Notes under the pieces: model-generated
What the model was told of the DNA's origin: nothing
Database searches by the model: none
The model's input: the letters and a program-made list of their open reading frames with translations, nothing else
Program-made: the position numbers and the translations under genes
Assembly: GCA_023437255.1 (NCBI GenBank)
Contig: JAEZGR010000322.1
Coordinates: 1-12,671 of the forward strand
DNA length: 12,671 nt
Direction of reading: 5' to 3'
Source of the DNA: Pseudomonadota bacterium
GTDB lineage: Bacteria > Pseudomonadota > Gammaproteobacteria > Burkholderiales > Burkholderiaceae_B
Shown: positions 1 through 7,589 of the stretch, piece after piece
How the letters are laid out: each line of letters starts with the position of its first letter
Position numbering within the stretch: position 1 is the first letter of the stretch

Positions 1-1197
1 CGCGAAGGCAGGTACCCCGACGGCAGCCTGTGCCTGCGCGCACGCATCGACATGACCTCGCCCAACATCAACCTGCGCGATCCGGTCCTGTATCGCATCC
101 GGCACGCCGAGCATCACCGCACGGGTACAGAGTGGTGCATCTACCCCATGTACTCGTGGGCGCACCCCGTCGAAGATGCACTCGAAGGCATCACGCACAG
201 CATCTGCACGCTCGAATTCGAAGACCAGCGCCCGTTCTACAACTGGATCCTGGAGCGCCTCGCCGAACTCGATCTGCTGGTGCGCCCGCTGCCCCAGCAG
301 TACGAATTCGCCCGCCTGAACCTCAGCTACGTGGTGACCAGCAAGCGCAAGCTGCTGCAGCTGGTTCGCGACGGCCACGTCGAAGGCTGGGACGATCCGC
401 GCCTGCCCACGCTGGCCGGTCTGCGCCGACGCGGTTACACCCCGGGCGCCATCCGGCTGTTCTGCGAGCGCCTGGGCGTCACCAAGGCCGACTCGCGCAT
501 CGACTACAGCGTGCTCGAACAGGCCCTGCGCGACGACCTCGACCCCGTGGCACCCCGTGCCGTTGCCGTGCTCGATCCGCTCAAGCTGGTCATCACCAAC
601 TGGCCGGAAGGCGAAAGCGACCCCTGCCATGCGCCCGTCAATCCTCACGACCCGCAGGCAGGCATGCGCAACTTCACCTTCGGTCGCGAACTCTGGATCG
701 AACGCGACGATTTCCGCGAAGACCCCCCCAAGAAATACTTCCGCCTGTTCCCGGGCAACCGCGTGCGCCTCAAATACGGCTATATCGTCGAATGCACGGG
801 TTGCGTGAAGAACGAGCAGGGTGAGGTCATCGAGGTGCACGCCGAGTACCTGCCCGATACCAAGAGCGGTACGCCCGGCGCAGACTCGGTGAAGGTCAAG
901 GGCAACATCACGTGGGTCAATGCCGCCGACGCCGTGGCCGCCGAGATCCGTCTCTACGACCGCCTGTTCCTCGATCCGCATCCCGACGCTGGCGATAAAG
1001 ACTTCATCGAAGCGCTGAACCCCGATTCCTGCACCGTGGTGCGGGCCTGGCTGGAGCCGGGCACGCGTGCCGAACCGGGCATCACCTGGCAGTTTGAACG
1101 GCTGGGCTACTTCACTGCCGATCGCGAACTTTCCACGGTCGAACGCCCGGTGATCAATCGCAGCGTTACCCTGAAAGACTCCTGGGTGAACAAGTGA
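1..1197 (+). CDS. glnS: Glutaminyl-tRNA synthetase, 3' part (5' end outside window)
   Basis: GlnRS charges tRNA-Gln with glutamine in the cytoplasm, using ATP. The reading frame is open from base 1, so the first methionine in the window (base 52) is internal and the gene begins upstream. The 398 residues visible match the class I GlnRS catalytic core and C-terminal anticodon-binding beta-barrels, as I recall the E. coli enzyme: WCIYPMY, the block ALEGITHS(I/L)CTLEF, QYEF(A/S)[13 protein letters not shown] and LRRRGYT. The KMSKS-equivalent loop reads VTSKRK (about bases 334-351), with Thr where E. coli has Met. The C-terminal part has [13 protein letters not shown] and a final [10 protein letters not shown] close to the E. 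coli ending. The HIGH motif must lie upstream of the window. The TGA stop overlaps the GTG start of minC, which suggests co-transcription and translational coupling. Identity is certain; only the 5' end is missing. Confidence 0.97.
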   Translation, partial: REGRYPDGSLCLRARIDMTSPNINLRDPVLYRIRHAEHHRTGTEWCIYPMYSWAHPVEDALEGITHSICTLEFEDQRPFYNWILERLAELDLLVRPLPQQYEFARLNLSYVVTSKRKLLQLVRDGHVEGWDDPRLPTLAGLRRRGYTPGAIRLFCERLGVTKADSRIDYSVLEQALRDDLDPVAPRAVAVLDPLKLVITNWPEGESDPCHAPVNPHDPQAGMRNFTFGRELWIERDDFREDPPKKYFRLFPGNRVRLKYGYIVECTGCVKNEQGEVIEVHAEYLPDTKSGTPGADSVKVKGNITWVNAADAVAAEIRLYDRLFLDPHPDAGDKDFIEALNPDSCTVVRAWLEPGTRAEPGITWQFERLGYFTADRELSTVERPVINRSVTLKDSWVNK

Positions 1198-2036
1198 GCA
1201 AGAAGTCTCCTTCTCGCAAGGGCGCCCTGCCCCTCGATTTCAAGAGTGCCACGCTCTATGCCATTCGCGTTGTGCTGCACGAGGCCGACACGCAGGCGCT
1301 CATCGATGCCCTCGCGCAGCGCATGAACGATGCCGGTGCCTTCTTCGAAAACGAACCGGTGGTCATTGACGCCACCCGCATCGAGGGCCTGGTCGACTGG
1401 AAGGCACTGACAGAGGCGCTGCGCTCGCACAAGCTGCATCCGGTGGGCGTGGTGGCCGACGGCGAACAACAAGAGGCAGCGCTGGCCGCAGGGCTGCCGG
1501 CCGTCGATCTGGGCGGCGCCCCCGTACGGCCCGACAGCCGCCCGGTACCCGAACAGGACGTACCGGCCGCCGCCGTAACGCCCGAAAAACCCGCCGACCC
1601 GGCGTCGGCACCCGAGGCACGCGCTGCCGAAGATGAAGCGGCGGCCACGGCGGAAGCCTCGGCCCCCGCGCTAGCCGCCCAGCCCGCCCCAGCGGTGGCG
1701 CCGGCCGCCATGATCGTGAACCGGCCCCTGCGCTCGGGGCAGCGTATCTATGCGCGCGACACCGATCTCATCGTGATCGGCATGGTGAGCCGCGGCGCCG
1801 AGGTCATCGCAGACGGCAACGTGCACGTGTACGGCCCCCTGCGCGGCAAGGCCATGGCGGGGGCCCGGGGCGATGCCCGTGCGCGCATCTTCACCACTGA
1901 GCTCGATCCCGAGCTGGTGGCCATTGCAGGCGTTTATCGGGTCATCGAAACCCGTCTCGACCCGGCGGTGCACGAAAAGCCCGCCATCGTAAGTCTCAGT
2001 GGCGAGAGCTTGCAATTCGAAGCACTGAACAAGTGA
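1194..2036 (+). CDS. minC: Septum site-determining protein MinC
   Basis: MinC is the FtsZ antagonist of the Min system; MinD recruits it to the membrane, where it blocks Z-ring assembly away from midcell. The 280 residues show an N-terminal MinC_N domain (about 12-105, [13 protein letters not shown] onward), an Ala/Pro/Glu-rich low-complexity linker (about 108-172) and the C-terminal beta-helix domain (about 174-275). The MinD-contact motif RSGQ is at 180-183, followed by [21 protein letters not shown] and [13 protein letters not shown]. coli MinC has about 231 residues; most of the extra length here is linker. The start is GTG at 1194, sharing four bases with the glnS stop. No in-frame ATG precedes the conserved domain, and only a weak GGGTGA-like ribosome site is present, which fits coupling to glnS translation. 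It is followed by minD after 64 bases. Confidence 0.96.
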   Translation: MSKKSPSRKGALPLDFKSATLYAIRVVLHEADTQALIDALAQRMNDAGAFFENEPVVIDATRIEGLVDWKALTEALRSHKLHPVGVVADGEQQEAALAAGLPAVDLGGAPVRPDSRPVPEQDVPAAAVTPEKPADPASAPEARAAEDEAAATAEASAPALAAQPAPAVAPAAMIVNRPLRSGQRIYARDTDLIVIGMVSRGAEVIADGNVHVYGPLRGKAMAGARGDARARIFTTELDPELVAIAGVYRVIETRLDPAVHEKPAIVSLSGESLQFEALNK

Positions 2037-2100
2037 GGGCGCAAGCCCATTTTTGCTTTACGATTACGTGGTTTATCTGAAATAGAGGAATTCAATCGTC

Positions 2101-2916
2101 ATGGCGCGAATCGTTGTGGTGACATCCGGCAAGGGCGGCGTGGGCAAGACCACCACCAGTGCAAGCTTTTCGGCGGGGCTGGCCATGCGCGGCCACAAGA
2201 CCGTAGTCATCGACTTCGACGTCGGGCTACGCAACCTCGACCTCATCATGGGCTGCGAACGCCGCGTGGTGTACGACTTCGTCAACGTGATTCAGGGCGA
2301 AGCCACACTCAACCAGGCACTGATCCGCGACAAGCAACTCGAGAACCTGTTCATTCTGCCGGCCTCGCAAACGCGCGACAAAGACGCCCTCACGAAGGAA
2401 GGCGTCGAGAAAGTGCTGAAAGATCTCACCGACATGGAGTTCGAGTACATCGTGTGCGATTCGCCGGCAGGCATCGAATCCGGGGCGCTCATGGCTTCTT
2501 ACTTCGCCGATGACGCCATCGTGGTCACCAACCCCGAAGTCTCGTCAGTCCGCGACTCCGACCGCATCCTGGGCATTCTCGCCGCCAAGTCACAGCGCGC
2601 CGAGCGCGGCGACGAACCCATCAAGGAATTCCTGCTGCTCACGCGCTACAGCCCCAAGCGTGTCGCCGAAGGCGAAATGCTGTCGCTGCAAGATATCGAA
2701 GATATCCTGCGCATCAAGCTGGTGGGCGTCATCCCCGAATCCGAAGCGGTTCTGCAGGCCTCGAACCAGGGCGTGCCGGCCATTCATCTGCGCGACACCG
2801 ACGTGGCCGTCGCCTATCAAGACGTGATCGCCCGCTACCTTGGCGAAGAACGACCACTGCGCTTCACAGAATACGAAAAGCCCGGACTCTTCAAGCGCCT
2901 GTTCGGGGGGAAATAA
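2101..2916 (+). CDS. minD: Septum site-determining ATPase MinD
   Basis: MinD is a ParA/MRP-type ATPase that binds the membrane as an ATP dimer, recruits MinC and is released by MinE, giving pole-to-pole oscillation. The 271 residues begin with a deviant Walker A motif GKGGVGKTT (10-18, signature Lys11 and catalytic Lys16). Switch regions follow with VIDFDVGLRNLDLIMG and later VCDSPAGIESGA. The C-terminal amphipathic membrane-targeting helix is KPGLFKRLFGGK. Length and motifs equal those of E. coli MinD (270 residues). The ATG at 2101 has an AGAGGA ribosome site at 2084-2089, 11 bases upstream, a slightly long spacing. The 64-base gap after minC is AT-richer than its surroundings and could hold a secondary promoter, but I see no convincing -35/-10 pair there. 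The gene is separated from minE by three bases. Confidence 0.98.
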   Translation: MARIVVVTSGKGGVGKTTTSASFSAGLAMRGHKTVVIDFDVGLRNLDLIMGCERRVVYDFVNVIQGEATLNQALIRDKQLENLFILPASQTRDKDALTKEGVEKVLKDLTDMEFEYIVCDSPAGIESGALMASYFADDAIVVTNPEVSSVRDSDRILGILAAKSQRAERGDEPIKEFLLLTRYSPKRVAEGEMLSLQDIEDILRIKLVGVIPESEAVLQASNQGVPAIHLRDTDVAVAYQDVIARYLGEERPLRFTEYEKPGLFKRLFGGK

Positions 2917-2919
2917 TCC

Positions 2920-3192
2920 ATGTCCTTTCTTTCATTCCTGCTCGGCCAGAAGAAAACTTCGGCAAGCGTGGCGAAAGATCGCCTCCAACTCATTCTCATC
3001 AATGAACGGCGTACCGGCGTCACCCCCGACTACCTCCCTCGCCTGCAGAAGGAACTGGTCGAGGTGATCTCACGCTATGTGAAGATCAACCCCGAAGACA
3101 TCAAGGTGAACCTCGACCGCCAGGACTCGCTCGAAGTGCTGGAAGTCAAGATCGAGATGCCGCAACCCGACGCCCCCGGCGCCGAAAAATAG
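2920..3192 (+). CDS. minE: Cell division topological specificity factor MinE
   Basis: MinE stimulates the MinD ATPase and strips MinC/MinD from the membrane, confining inhibition to the poles. The 90 residues show an N-terminal membrane-binding segment ([14 protein letters not shown]), the MinD-contact region at about 20-31 ([12 protein letters not shown], aligning with the E. coli contact helix) and the C-terminal topological-specificity domain ([22 protein letters not shown], then [11 protein letters not shown]). The ATG lies three bases after the minD TAA, with a G-rich ribosome site inside the last minD codons, so the two are almost certainly translated from one message. The last eight or so residues (QPDAPGAEK) are a low-complexity tail beyond the usual end. 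No clear terminator with a T-tract on the plus strand follows; the hairpin at 3231-3258 has its T-tract on the other strand. Confidence 0.97.
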   Translation: MSFLSFLLGQKKTSASVAKDRLQLILINERRTGVTPDYLPRLQKELVEVISRYVKINPEDIKVNLDRQDSLEVLEVKIEMPQPDAPGAEK

Positions 3193-3226
3193 CCCTGCCT
3201 CGGCAGAGCGGGCGCTTCACTGACAT

Positions 3227-3258
3227 AAAAAATCGGCCCTGCTTCCGTAGGGCCGATT
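3227..3258 (-). terminator. Rho-independent terminator of the OsmB-like gene (faces minE)
   Basis: A perfect 10-base-pair stem (AATCGGCCCT at 3231-3240 with AGGGCCGATT at 3249-3258) encloses an 8-base loop. On the minus strand it is followed by a run of six T (3232-3227), the hallmark of intrinsic termination. On the plus strand the stem is followed by GAGTGCGC, with no T-tract, so it should act mainly on leftward transcripts from the lipoprotein gene. It may also slow rightward transcription out of minE. It lies 70 bases past the stop codon of the minus-strand gene and 38 bases past minE. Confidence 0.85.
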
Positions 3259-3328
3259 GAGTGCGCAGTGCGCTTGTTCTTCTTGTTACGTTGCTCTTAT
3301 TGGTAAGCGAGCAAGCCAATAATGCCGT

Positions 3329-3556
3329 TTATTGACGTTTGCCGACCTGGTCACCGATAACGCCACCGATGGCGGCGCCACCCACCGTGCCAAGCACGCT
3401 GCCGCCGGTAATGGCCGCACCGGCCACACCGCCCACACCCGCGCCGGTCACGGCTGCCTTCTGACGACCGCTCATGTTGTCCCACGAGGAACACCCGGCC
3501 AGCGAGAAGGCCAATGCGGCGACAGCACCCAGACGCAAAACTTTATTTGTTTTCAT
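3329..3556 (-). CDS. osmB: OsmB-like glycine-zipper outer-membrane lipoprotein
   Basis: This is a 75-residue lipoprotein. The signal peptide has a basic start (MKTNKVLR), a hydrophobic core and the lipobox LAGC, with Cys22 as the lipidated residue. Ser at +2 predicts sorting to the outer membrane. The mature part is a glycine zipper: AAVTGAGVGGVAGAAITGG, then GTVGGAAIGGVIGDQVGK. It aligns closely with what I recall of E. coli OsmB (72 residues, ending GGAAVGGVIGHQVGK), an osmotically inducible lipoprotein; the physiological role is poorly defined even there. I chose the ATG at 3556 because GGAG stands five bases upstream. The in-frame ATG at 3574 would overlap that ribosome site and add six residues before the signal peptide. 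It lies 42 bases after the hydrolase gene and ends in a terminator. Whether it has its own stress promoter cannot be decided here. Confidence 0.88.
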   Translation of the reverse strand: MKTNKVLRLGAVAALAFSLAGCSSWDNMSGRQKAAVTGAGVGGVAGAAITGGSVLGTVGGAAIGGVIGDQVGKRQ

Positions 3557-3598
3557 AAAAGCTCCATGTACCAAGACGGCGACACCTTAACGCACAAA

Positions 3599-4207
3599 TT
3601 ACGTTTCCCGGCTTTCTGAAACGCTCGATTGGTGAACACCCGTAACAGGTGTTTCGGGGCCCTGCTTGATCAGTGACAATACCTCGCGAAATGCTGGATT
3701 CGTGGCGGAACCCAGCCATTCGAACATGGCCATTTCGGTGCTCACAATGTTGCCGCCCCCCTGCAGCCAGCGTTGCAGGGCCGCGGCGCGATCGGACTCA
3801 CGACGCGAACCCACCGCGTCGGCCACCAGCCACGGATTGAGGCCCGCAAGCTGAAGGCCCAGGGCGGTCTGCAGCACGCACACGTGCGCCTCGGTACCGA
3901 CCACCAGCACGTTGTGACGCCCCACCGGCAAGCCCGCAAGCGTATGCGCCTCGCGGGTGGCATCGAAATGAACCTTGTGCAGGACCTGCTGCGCCAGCCC
4001 CGCCAGCCGCGGGTCGGTGGCGCCGATCTTGTCGGCGCAGTGTTCCGTGGCAACGACCGGCACGCCGAGGGCCTGCGCGGCCGACAGCAGCCGATGAACG
4101 CGCGCGACCAGGGCCTCGCCCTCGTGGATGGCCGGCAGCAGACCCGTCTGCATGTCGACCAGCAGCACCATCGAGTCGTGGGCGGCAAGAATGCGGGGCA
4201 CCGGCAT
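3599..4207 (-). CDS. Isochorismatase-family cysteine hydrolase (substrate unknown)
   Basis: The 202-residue protein has the isochorismatase-like alpha/beta fold pattern with the catalytic triad of cysteine hydrolases visible: Asp18 in LLVDMQ, Lys78 in VLHKVHF and nucleophile Cys110 in GTEAHVCVLQTALGL. The segment VVATEHCADKIGATDPRL resembles the ISOC1/YcaC-like branch rather than nicotinamidases, because the metal-binding Asp-x-His of nicotinamidases is not evident. The reaction is probably hydrolysis of an amide or related bond, but the substrate cannot be named from sequence. The ATG at 4207 has AGGAGA seven bases upstream. The gene starts 64 bases after ettA on the same strand and is followed after 42 bases by the OsmB-like gene, so the three may share transcripts. 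The C-terminal 20 residues (after IKQGPET) are a Ser/Thr-rich tail without recognisable motif. Confidence 0.88.
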   Translation of the reverse strand: MPVPRILAAHDSMVLLVDMQTGLLPAIHEGEALVARVHRLLSAAQALGVPVVATEHCADKIGATDPRLAGLAQQVLHKVHFDATREAHTLAGLPVGRHNVLVVGTEAHVCVLQTALGLQLAGLNPWLVADAVGSRRESDRAAALQRWLQGGGNIVSTEMAMFEWLGSATNPAFREVLSLIKQGPETPVTGVHQSSVSESRET

Positions 4208-4221
4208 GGGTCTGTCTCCTG

Positions 4222-4248
4222 GCCCGTCCGCGCCGGAGCGCGGCGGGC
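4222..4248 (-). other. GC-rich hairpin between ettA and the hydrolase gene
   Basis: Bases 4222-4233 pair with 4238-4248 as an 11-base-pair, nearly all G/C stem with one bulged T (4227) and a four-base loop (4234-4237). It sits in the 64-base gap between the ettA stop and the start of the downstream hydrolase, just upstream of that gene's AGGAGA ribosome site. There is no T-tract on the minus strand, so it is not a standard intrinsic terminator. It could stabilise the 3' end of ettA mRNA after processing, reduce read-through or limit ribosome access to the next gene. The structure is visible; the role is inference. Confidence 0.5.
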
Positions 4249-4271
4249 TTGTCTGTTATGTGGAACCGGGC

Positions 4272-5945
4272 TTACTTGAGCGGCTTGTAGCGCAGGCGGC
4301 GCGGCTTGGCGGCCTCTTCACCCAGGCGCAGCTTCTTGTCGGCCTCGTATTCCTGATAGTTGCCTTCGAAGAATACTACCTGCGAATCGCCCTCGAACGC
4401 CAGTATGTGGGTGGCGATACGATCGAGGAACCAGCGGTCGTGGCTGATGACCATGACCGTGCCGGCGAATTCGAGCAGTGCGTCTTCGAGCGCGCGCAGC
4501 GTTTCGACGTCGAGGTCGTTGGACGGCTCGTCGAGCAGCAGCACGTTACCGCCGGTGAGCAGGGTCTTGGCCAGGTGCAGACGGCCACGCTCACCGCCCG
4601 ACAGGTTTCCGACGGTCTTGTTCTGGTCGCCGCCACGGAAGTTGAAGCGGCCCAGATAGGCCCGCGACGACATCTCGAAACGACCCACGTTGATGATATC
4701 GGAGCCATCGGCCACGGCGTCGAATACGGTCTTGCTGTCGGGCAGGGCGTCGCGCGACTGGTCGACATACGCGAGGCGCACGGTCTGACCGATCTTGACT
4801 TCGCCACTGTCGGGCTGCTGCTGACCCGCAATCATCCGGAACAGGGTCGATTTACCGGCGCCGTTGGGACCGATGATGCCGACGATGGCGCCCGGCGGAA
4901 CGCGGAAGCTGAGGTCATCGATGAGCAGGCGGTCGCCGAAGGCTTTGCTGACGTTCACGAACTCGATCACTTCGTTGCCCAGGCGCTCGGCCACGGGAAT
5001 GAAGATTTCCTGGGTTTCGTTACGCTTCTGGTACTCGTGCGAAGCCAGTTCCTCGAAGCGCGACATGCGGGCCTTGGCCTTGGCCTGGCGCCCCTTGGGG
5101 TTCTGGCGCACCCATTCGAGCTCCTTCTTGATGGTGCGCTGGCGGGCGGATTCGGCAGCCTCTTCCTGCTTCAGGCGCTGTTCCTTCTGCTCGAGCCAGG
5201 AGCTGTAGTTGCCCTTCCAGGGAATGCCATGGCCGCGGTCGAGTTCGAGAATCCATTCGCAGGCGTTGTCGAGGAAATAGCGGTCGTGAGTGACGGCCAC
5301 CACCGTACCTGGAAAACGCTCCAGGAATTGCTCAAGCCATTCGACGCTTTCGGCATCGAGGTGGTTGGTGGGTTCGTCGAGCAGCAGCATGTCGGGCTTG
5401 GAAAGCAGCAACCGGCACAGCGCCACGCGCCGCTTTTCACCACCCGAAAGCTGGGCAACCGGGGCGTCCCAGGGCGGCAGCCGCAGTGCGTCTGCCGCGA
5501 TTTCCATCTGATGCTCGATGTCGTCGGCGCCACTGGAAGCGGCTGCCGCGATGATCGCTTCGAGTTCGGCCTGCTCGGTGGCCAGCGCATCGAAGTCGGC
5601 GTCGGGCTCGGAATAGGCCGCGTAGACCTCGTCGAGACGCTTACGTGCCTGCACCACTTCGCCCAGGCCCTCTTCCACGGCCTGGCGCACGGTGTGTTCC
5701 GGGTTCAGTACCGGCTCCTGGGGCAGGTAGCCGATCTTGATGCCCGGCATCGGAATGGCTTCGCCTTCGATCTCGCGGTCGATGCCGGCCATGATGCGCA
5801 GCAGGGTGGACTTGCCGGCGCCGTTGAGACCCAGCACGCCGATCTTGGCGCCCGGGAAGAAGGACAGGGAGATGTCGCGCTGATTCTGCCGTTTGGGCGG
5901 CACGATCTTGCCGACACGATTCATCGAGAAAACGTATTGAGCCAT
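4272..5945 (-). CDS. ettA: Energy-dependent translational throttle protein EttA (ABC-F ATPase)
   Basis: EttA is a soluble ABC-F protein that binds the ribosomal E site and gates entry into elongation according to the ATP/ADP ratio. The 557 residues (E. coli EttA about 555) contain two ABC domains. NBD1 has Walker A GLNGAGKST (39-47), an arm insertion of about 95-135, signature LSGGE (166-170) and Walker B LLLDEP with Glu191. The P-site tRNA interaction linker, rich in Lys/Arg/Glu, spans about 245-320 (KGRQAKAKARMSRFEEL). NBD2 has Walker A GPNGAGKST (359-367), LSGGE (448-452) and LLLDEPSNDLD with Glu473. The MAQYVFSMNRVGK start is typical of the family, fixing the ATG at 5945. No good Shine-Dalgarno sequence precedes it. 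A TACAAT -10-like element lies about 35 bases upstream. It is the first gene of a leftward cluster and is divergent from the acidic orphan. Confidence 0.96.
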   Translation of the reverse strand: MAQYVFSMNRVGKIVPPKRQNQRDISLSFFPGAKIGVLGLNGAGKSTLLRIMAGIDREIEGEAIPMPGIKIGYLPQEPVLNPEHTVRQAVEEGLGEVVQARKRLDEVYAAYSEPDADFDALATEQAELEAIIAAAASSGADDIEHQMEIAADALRLPPWDAPVAQLSGGEKRRVALCRLLLSKPDMLLLDEPTNHLDAESVEWLEQFLERFPGTVVAVTHDRYFLDNACEWILELDRGHGIPWKGNYSSWLEQKEQRLKQEEAAESARQRTIKKELEWVRQNPKGRQAKAKARMSRFEELASHEYQKRNETQEIFIPVAERLGNEVIEFVNVSKAFGDRLLIDDLSFRVPPGAIVGIIGPNGAGKSTLFRMIAGQQQPDSGEVKIGQTVRLAYVDQSRDALPDSKTVFDAVADGSDIINVGRFEMSSRAYLGRFNFRGGDQNKTVGNLSGGERGRLHLAKTLLTGGNVLLLDEPSNDLDVETLRALEDALLEFAGTVMVISHDRWFLDRIATHILAFEGDSQVVFFEGNYQEYEADKKLRLGEEAAKPRRLRYKPLK

Positions 5946-5978
5946 AGACAGGAAAGGTTGGATTGAGCGTAATGCCTG

Positions 5979-5984
5979 ATTGTA
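5979..5984 (-). promoter_or_regulatory. Candidate -10 element for ettA
   Basis: On the minus strand these bases read TACAAT, five of six matches to the sigma-70 -10 consensus, and would place the transcript start near 5972 with a leader of about 27 bases before the ettA ATG. No good -35 hexamer is found at 16-18 bases spacing, so this is a weak, position-supported guess in the 131-base divergent gap. Confidence 0.3.
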
Positions 5985-6043
5985 GGCTGCGGCGCAAAAT
6001 AAAGCCCGCGGCCCGCGATGAGCACCGACACCGGCCGGGCGAC

Positions 6044-6049
6044 TAAAAT
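6044..6049 (+). promoter_or_regulatory. Candidate -10 element for the acidic orphan gene
   Basis: TAAAAT matches five of six bases of the sigma-70 -10 consensus and lies 27 bases before the chosen ATG at 6077, within the gap divergent from ettA. Bases around 6021-6026 do not resemble a -35 box. Support is limited to position and the hexamer. Confidence 0.3.
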
Positions 6050-6076
6050 GCCCTATTGCACGTACGGAGCCACCCC

Positions 6077-6610
6077 ATGAACACCCCGGAACCCCTGCTC
6101 GTATTTACGCCGGACGAGATCGATCTCATCGGCTACACCGCCGATGCGCTCAGTGCCTACATGGGGAAACCCGTGCTCGCCGAAATCATGGACGCGGAAG
6201 ACACCGGCGCCGAATGGGTCGCCTTCGGCATCCCTCTCGATGTGAACGACGAAATCGACGAAGACTCGACCGTCGTGATTCAACTGGGCGGGCCCGGCGC
6301 GCGTTTCGCCGGCAACCGCGGCGGCCTCGACGACGACGAGGCCTACAGCTGCGAATGCCTGTGGATCATCCAGCTGTCCGATCTCGACAAAGGCCGCTAC
6401 GTGAAGATCGATCCTTTGAATCAGGAGTTCTCGGCCTGCAACGATCTGCGCGAGCTGCTGCCCTTCGACGTCAACGATGAAGGGCTGGCGGCCGATGCCG
6501 GCGACGATGAGGATGAACCGACCGAGGATACCGCGGCCGATGAGCAGGAAACCCGTGCGCTCGACAGGCTGCTCGACGAATCGATGCCGCCTTCCCGGCG
6601 CCTGCACTGA
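6077..6610 (+). CDS. Very acidic hypothetical protein
   Basis: I do not recognise this 177-residue protein. About 44 residues are Asp or Glu and only 11 are Lys or Arg, so the net charge is strongly negative. The N-terminal two thirds (LLVFTPDEIDLIGYTADALSA..., ...VVIQLGGPGARFAGNRGG, ...CECLWIIQLSD) look like a folded alpha/beta domain with two cysteines as CEC near residues 94-96. The last 45 residues are a mostly disordered acidic tail (AGDDEDEPTED). There is no signal peptide or membrane segment, so it should be cytoplasmic. The ATG at 6077 has CGGAG eight bases upstream. A TTG at 6056 is in frame but would place the ribosome site inside the coding sequence. It diverges from ettA and converges on the glycosyltransferase with six bases between stops and no terminator. 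Codon use is like its neighbours. Confidence 0.82.
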   Translation: MNTPEPLLVFTPDEIDLIGYTADALSAYMGKPVLAEIMDAEDTGAEWVAFGIPLDVNDEIDEDSTVVIQLGGPGARFAGNRGGLDDDEAYSCECLWIIQLSDLDKGRYVKIDPLNQEFSACNDLRELLPFDVNDEGLAADAGDDEDEPTEDTAADEQETRALDRLLDESMPPSRRLH

Positions 6611-6616
6611 GCCGGG

Positions 6617-7543
6617 TCACACCCGCAGCCGGTCGCGCATGTATAGCGCGGCACCCACCGGCCACATGGCGTACACCAGTGCCCTTGAAGCCATGCCGCG
6701 CAGGCTGCGCCCCCTGGGCGGCGGCAGGCTCGCCGCCCTGAGGTGCAGATAAAAGCGCGTGTAACGCGCCGCCGCCAGCAGGAATGCGCGCGGCTGATAC
6801 CGGAACCACGGCAGGCACTCCACCACCGTGTCCTGCGCCAGAAGCCAGAGCCCCAGCGCATGCTGGTGGCTTTCCTTGCCCTGGCGCGACAGCGAGTCTT
6901 CGCTGTCGTGGTAAACGCGAAACACCTGATTCACGAAGCGGGTCATGTAGCCCGCCCTGGCGATCGCCCGCCAGACCAGGCTCTCGGGCACGAAGCCGGC
7001 GATCTCTTCTGGAAACGGAAACTTGAGCAGCACATCGGTGCGCATGCAGCCGAATTTCTCGCCACCCACGTGGTACTTGAACGTCATGTCGAGCGCGGTG
7101 GCATCGATGACGTCTTCCGGGTAGCGGTCGCCGACAATGCTGCCGTCGGGCCGCGCACAGAGCCCCGTAATGGCCACGTAGCGCGGGCGGTCGTATTCAG
7201 GAATCTGGTACCACGTGTTCATCATGGCTTCCAGCGCCTGCGGGTCGAGCATGTCATCGCTGTCGAGCGCCACGATCAGCTCACCGGCCGCCTTGCGCAC
7301 GCCACGATTGAAGGCCGTCTTCTTGTGCTGATTCTTCTGCCACGTGTAGTGAATGGGAAAATCGGCGTTACGCTGCCATTCGAGCACCAGGGCCCGCGTG
7401 CTGTCGGTTGAGCCGTCATCAACAATGACCCACTCGAAATCCCGCCAGGTCTGGGCGCGCAGCGACGCGTACACCCGGCCCAGCGTGTGGGCACGGTTAT
7501 AGGTCGGCGTCACGACAGTGAACAAGGGGCGGTACGACGGCAT
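6617..7543 (-). CDS. Family 2 glycosyltransferase (GT-A fold)
   Basis: The protein transfers a sugar from a nucleotide-sugar donor; acceptor and product are unknown. The 308 residues (from the ATG at 7543) open with the GT2 strand FTVVTPTYNRAHTL, then VIVDDGSTDSTR (Asp42-Asp43) and the metal-binding DXD-type motif LDSDDMLD (about 94-97). A less conserved acceptor half follows with GGEKFGCMRTDVL and FPEEIAGFVPESLVWRAIARAGY. Near the C-terminus ALVYAMWPVGAALYM is hydrophobic and could be a membrane anchor or amphipathic helix, followed by a basic end (RDRLRV). Upstream in-frame GTG (7558) and TTG (7591) starts exist. None of the three has a Shine-Dalgarno sequence, and the TTG lies in the T-tract of the upstream terminator, so the ATG is preferred. 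No other sugar-pathway gene is nearby, so this is an isolated glycosyltransferase. Confidence 0.88.
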   Translation of the reverse strand: MPSYRPLFTVVTPTYNRAHTLGRVYASLRAQTWRDFEWVIVDDGSTDSTRALVLEWQRNADFPIHYTWQKNQHKKTAFNRGVRKAAGELIVALDSDDMLDPQALEAMMNTWYQIPEYDRPRYVAITGLCARPDGSIVGDRYPEDVIDATALDMTFKYHVGGEKFGCMRTDVLLKFPFPEEIAGFVPESLVWRAIARAGYMTRFVNQVFRVYHDSEDSLSRQGKESHQHALGLWLLAQDTVVECLPWFRYQPRAFLLAAARYTRFYLHLRAASLPPPRGRSLRGMASRALVYAMWPVGAALYMRDRLRV

Positions 7544-7589
7544 GGCAACAGATGGCACGGTACTGATCAGATTGCGGCCATGATAGGGC

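Noticed and set aside
52..54. ATG at 52 as the start of glnS
   Set aside because: The frame is open to base 1 and the upstream codons match conserved GlnRS sequence, so the gene begins outside the window.
2037..2100. Promoter for minD between minC and minD
   Set aside because: TTGCTT (2053) and TATCTG (2074) are only 15 bases apart and both poor; not enough to call a promoter.
3291..3322. H-type pseudoknot from the interleaved stems
   Set aside because: The connecting loops would be zero and one base, too short to span 6-7 base-pair stems; mutually exclusive hairpins are more plausible.
4128..5966. 612-codon open frame on the plus strand
   Set aside because: It is antisense to ettA and part of the hydrolase gene; the translation is a low-complexity shadow and the minus-strand product is a full-length EttA.
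6056..6076. TTG at 6056 as start of the acidic orphan
   Set aside because: It would put the GGAG ribosome site inside the gene; the ATG at 6077 has correct spacing.
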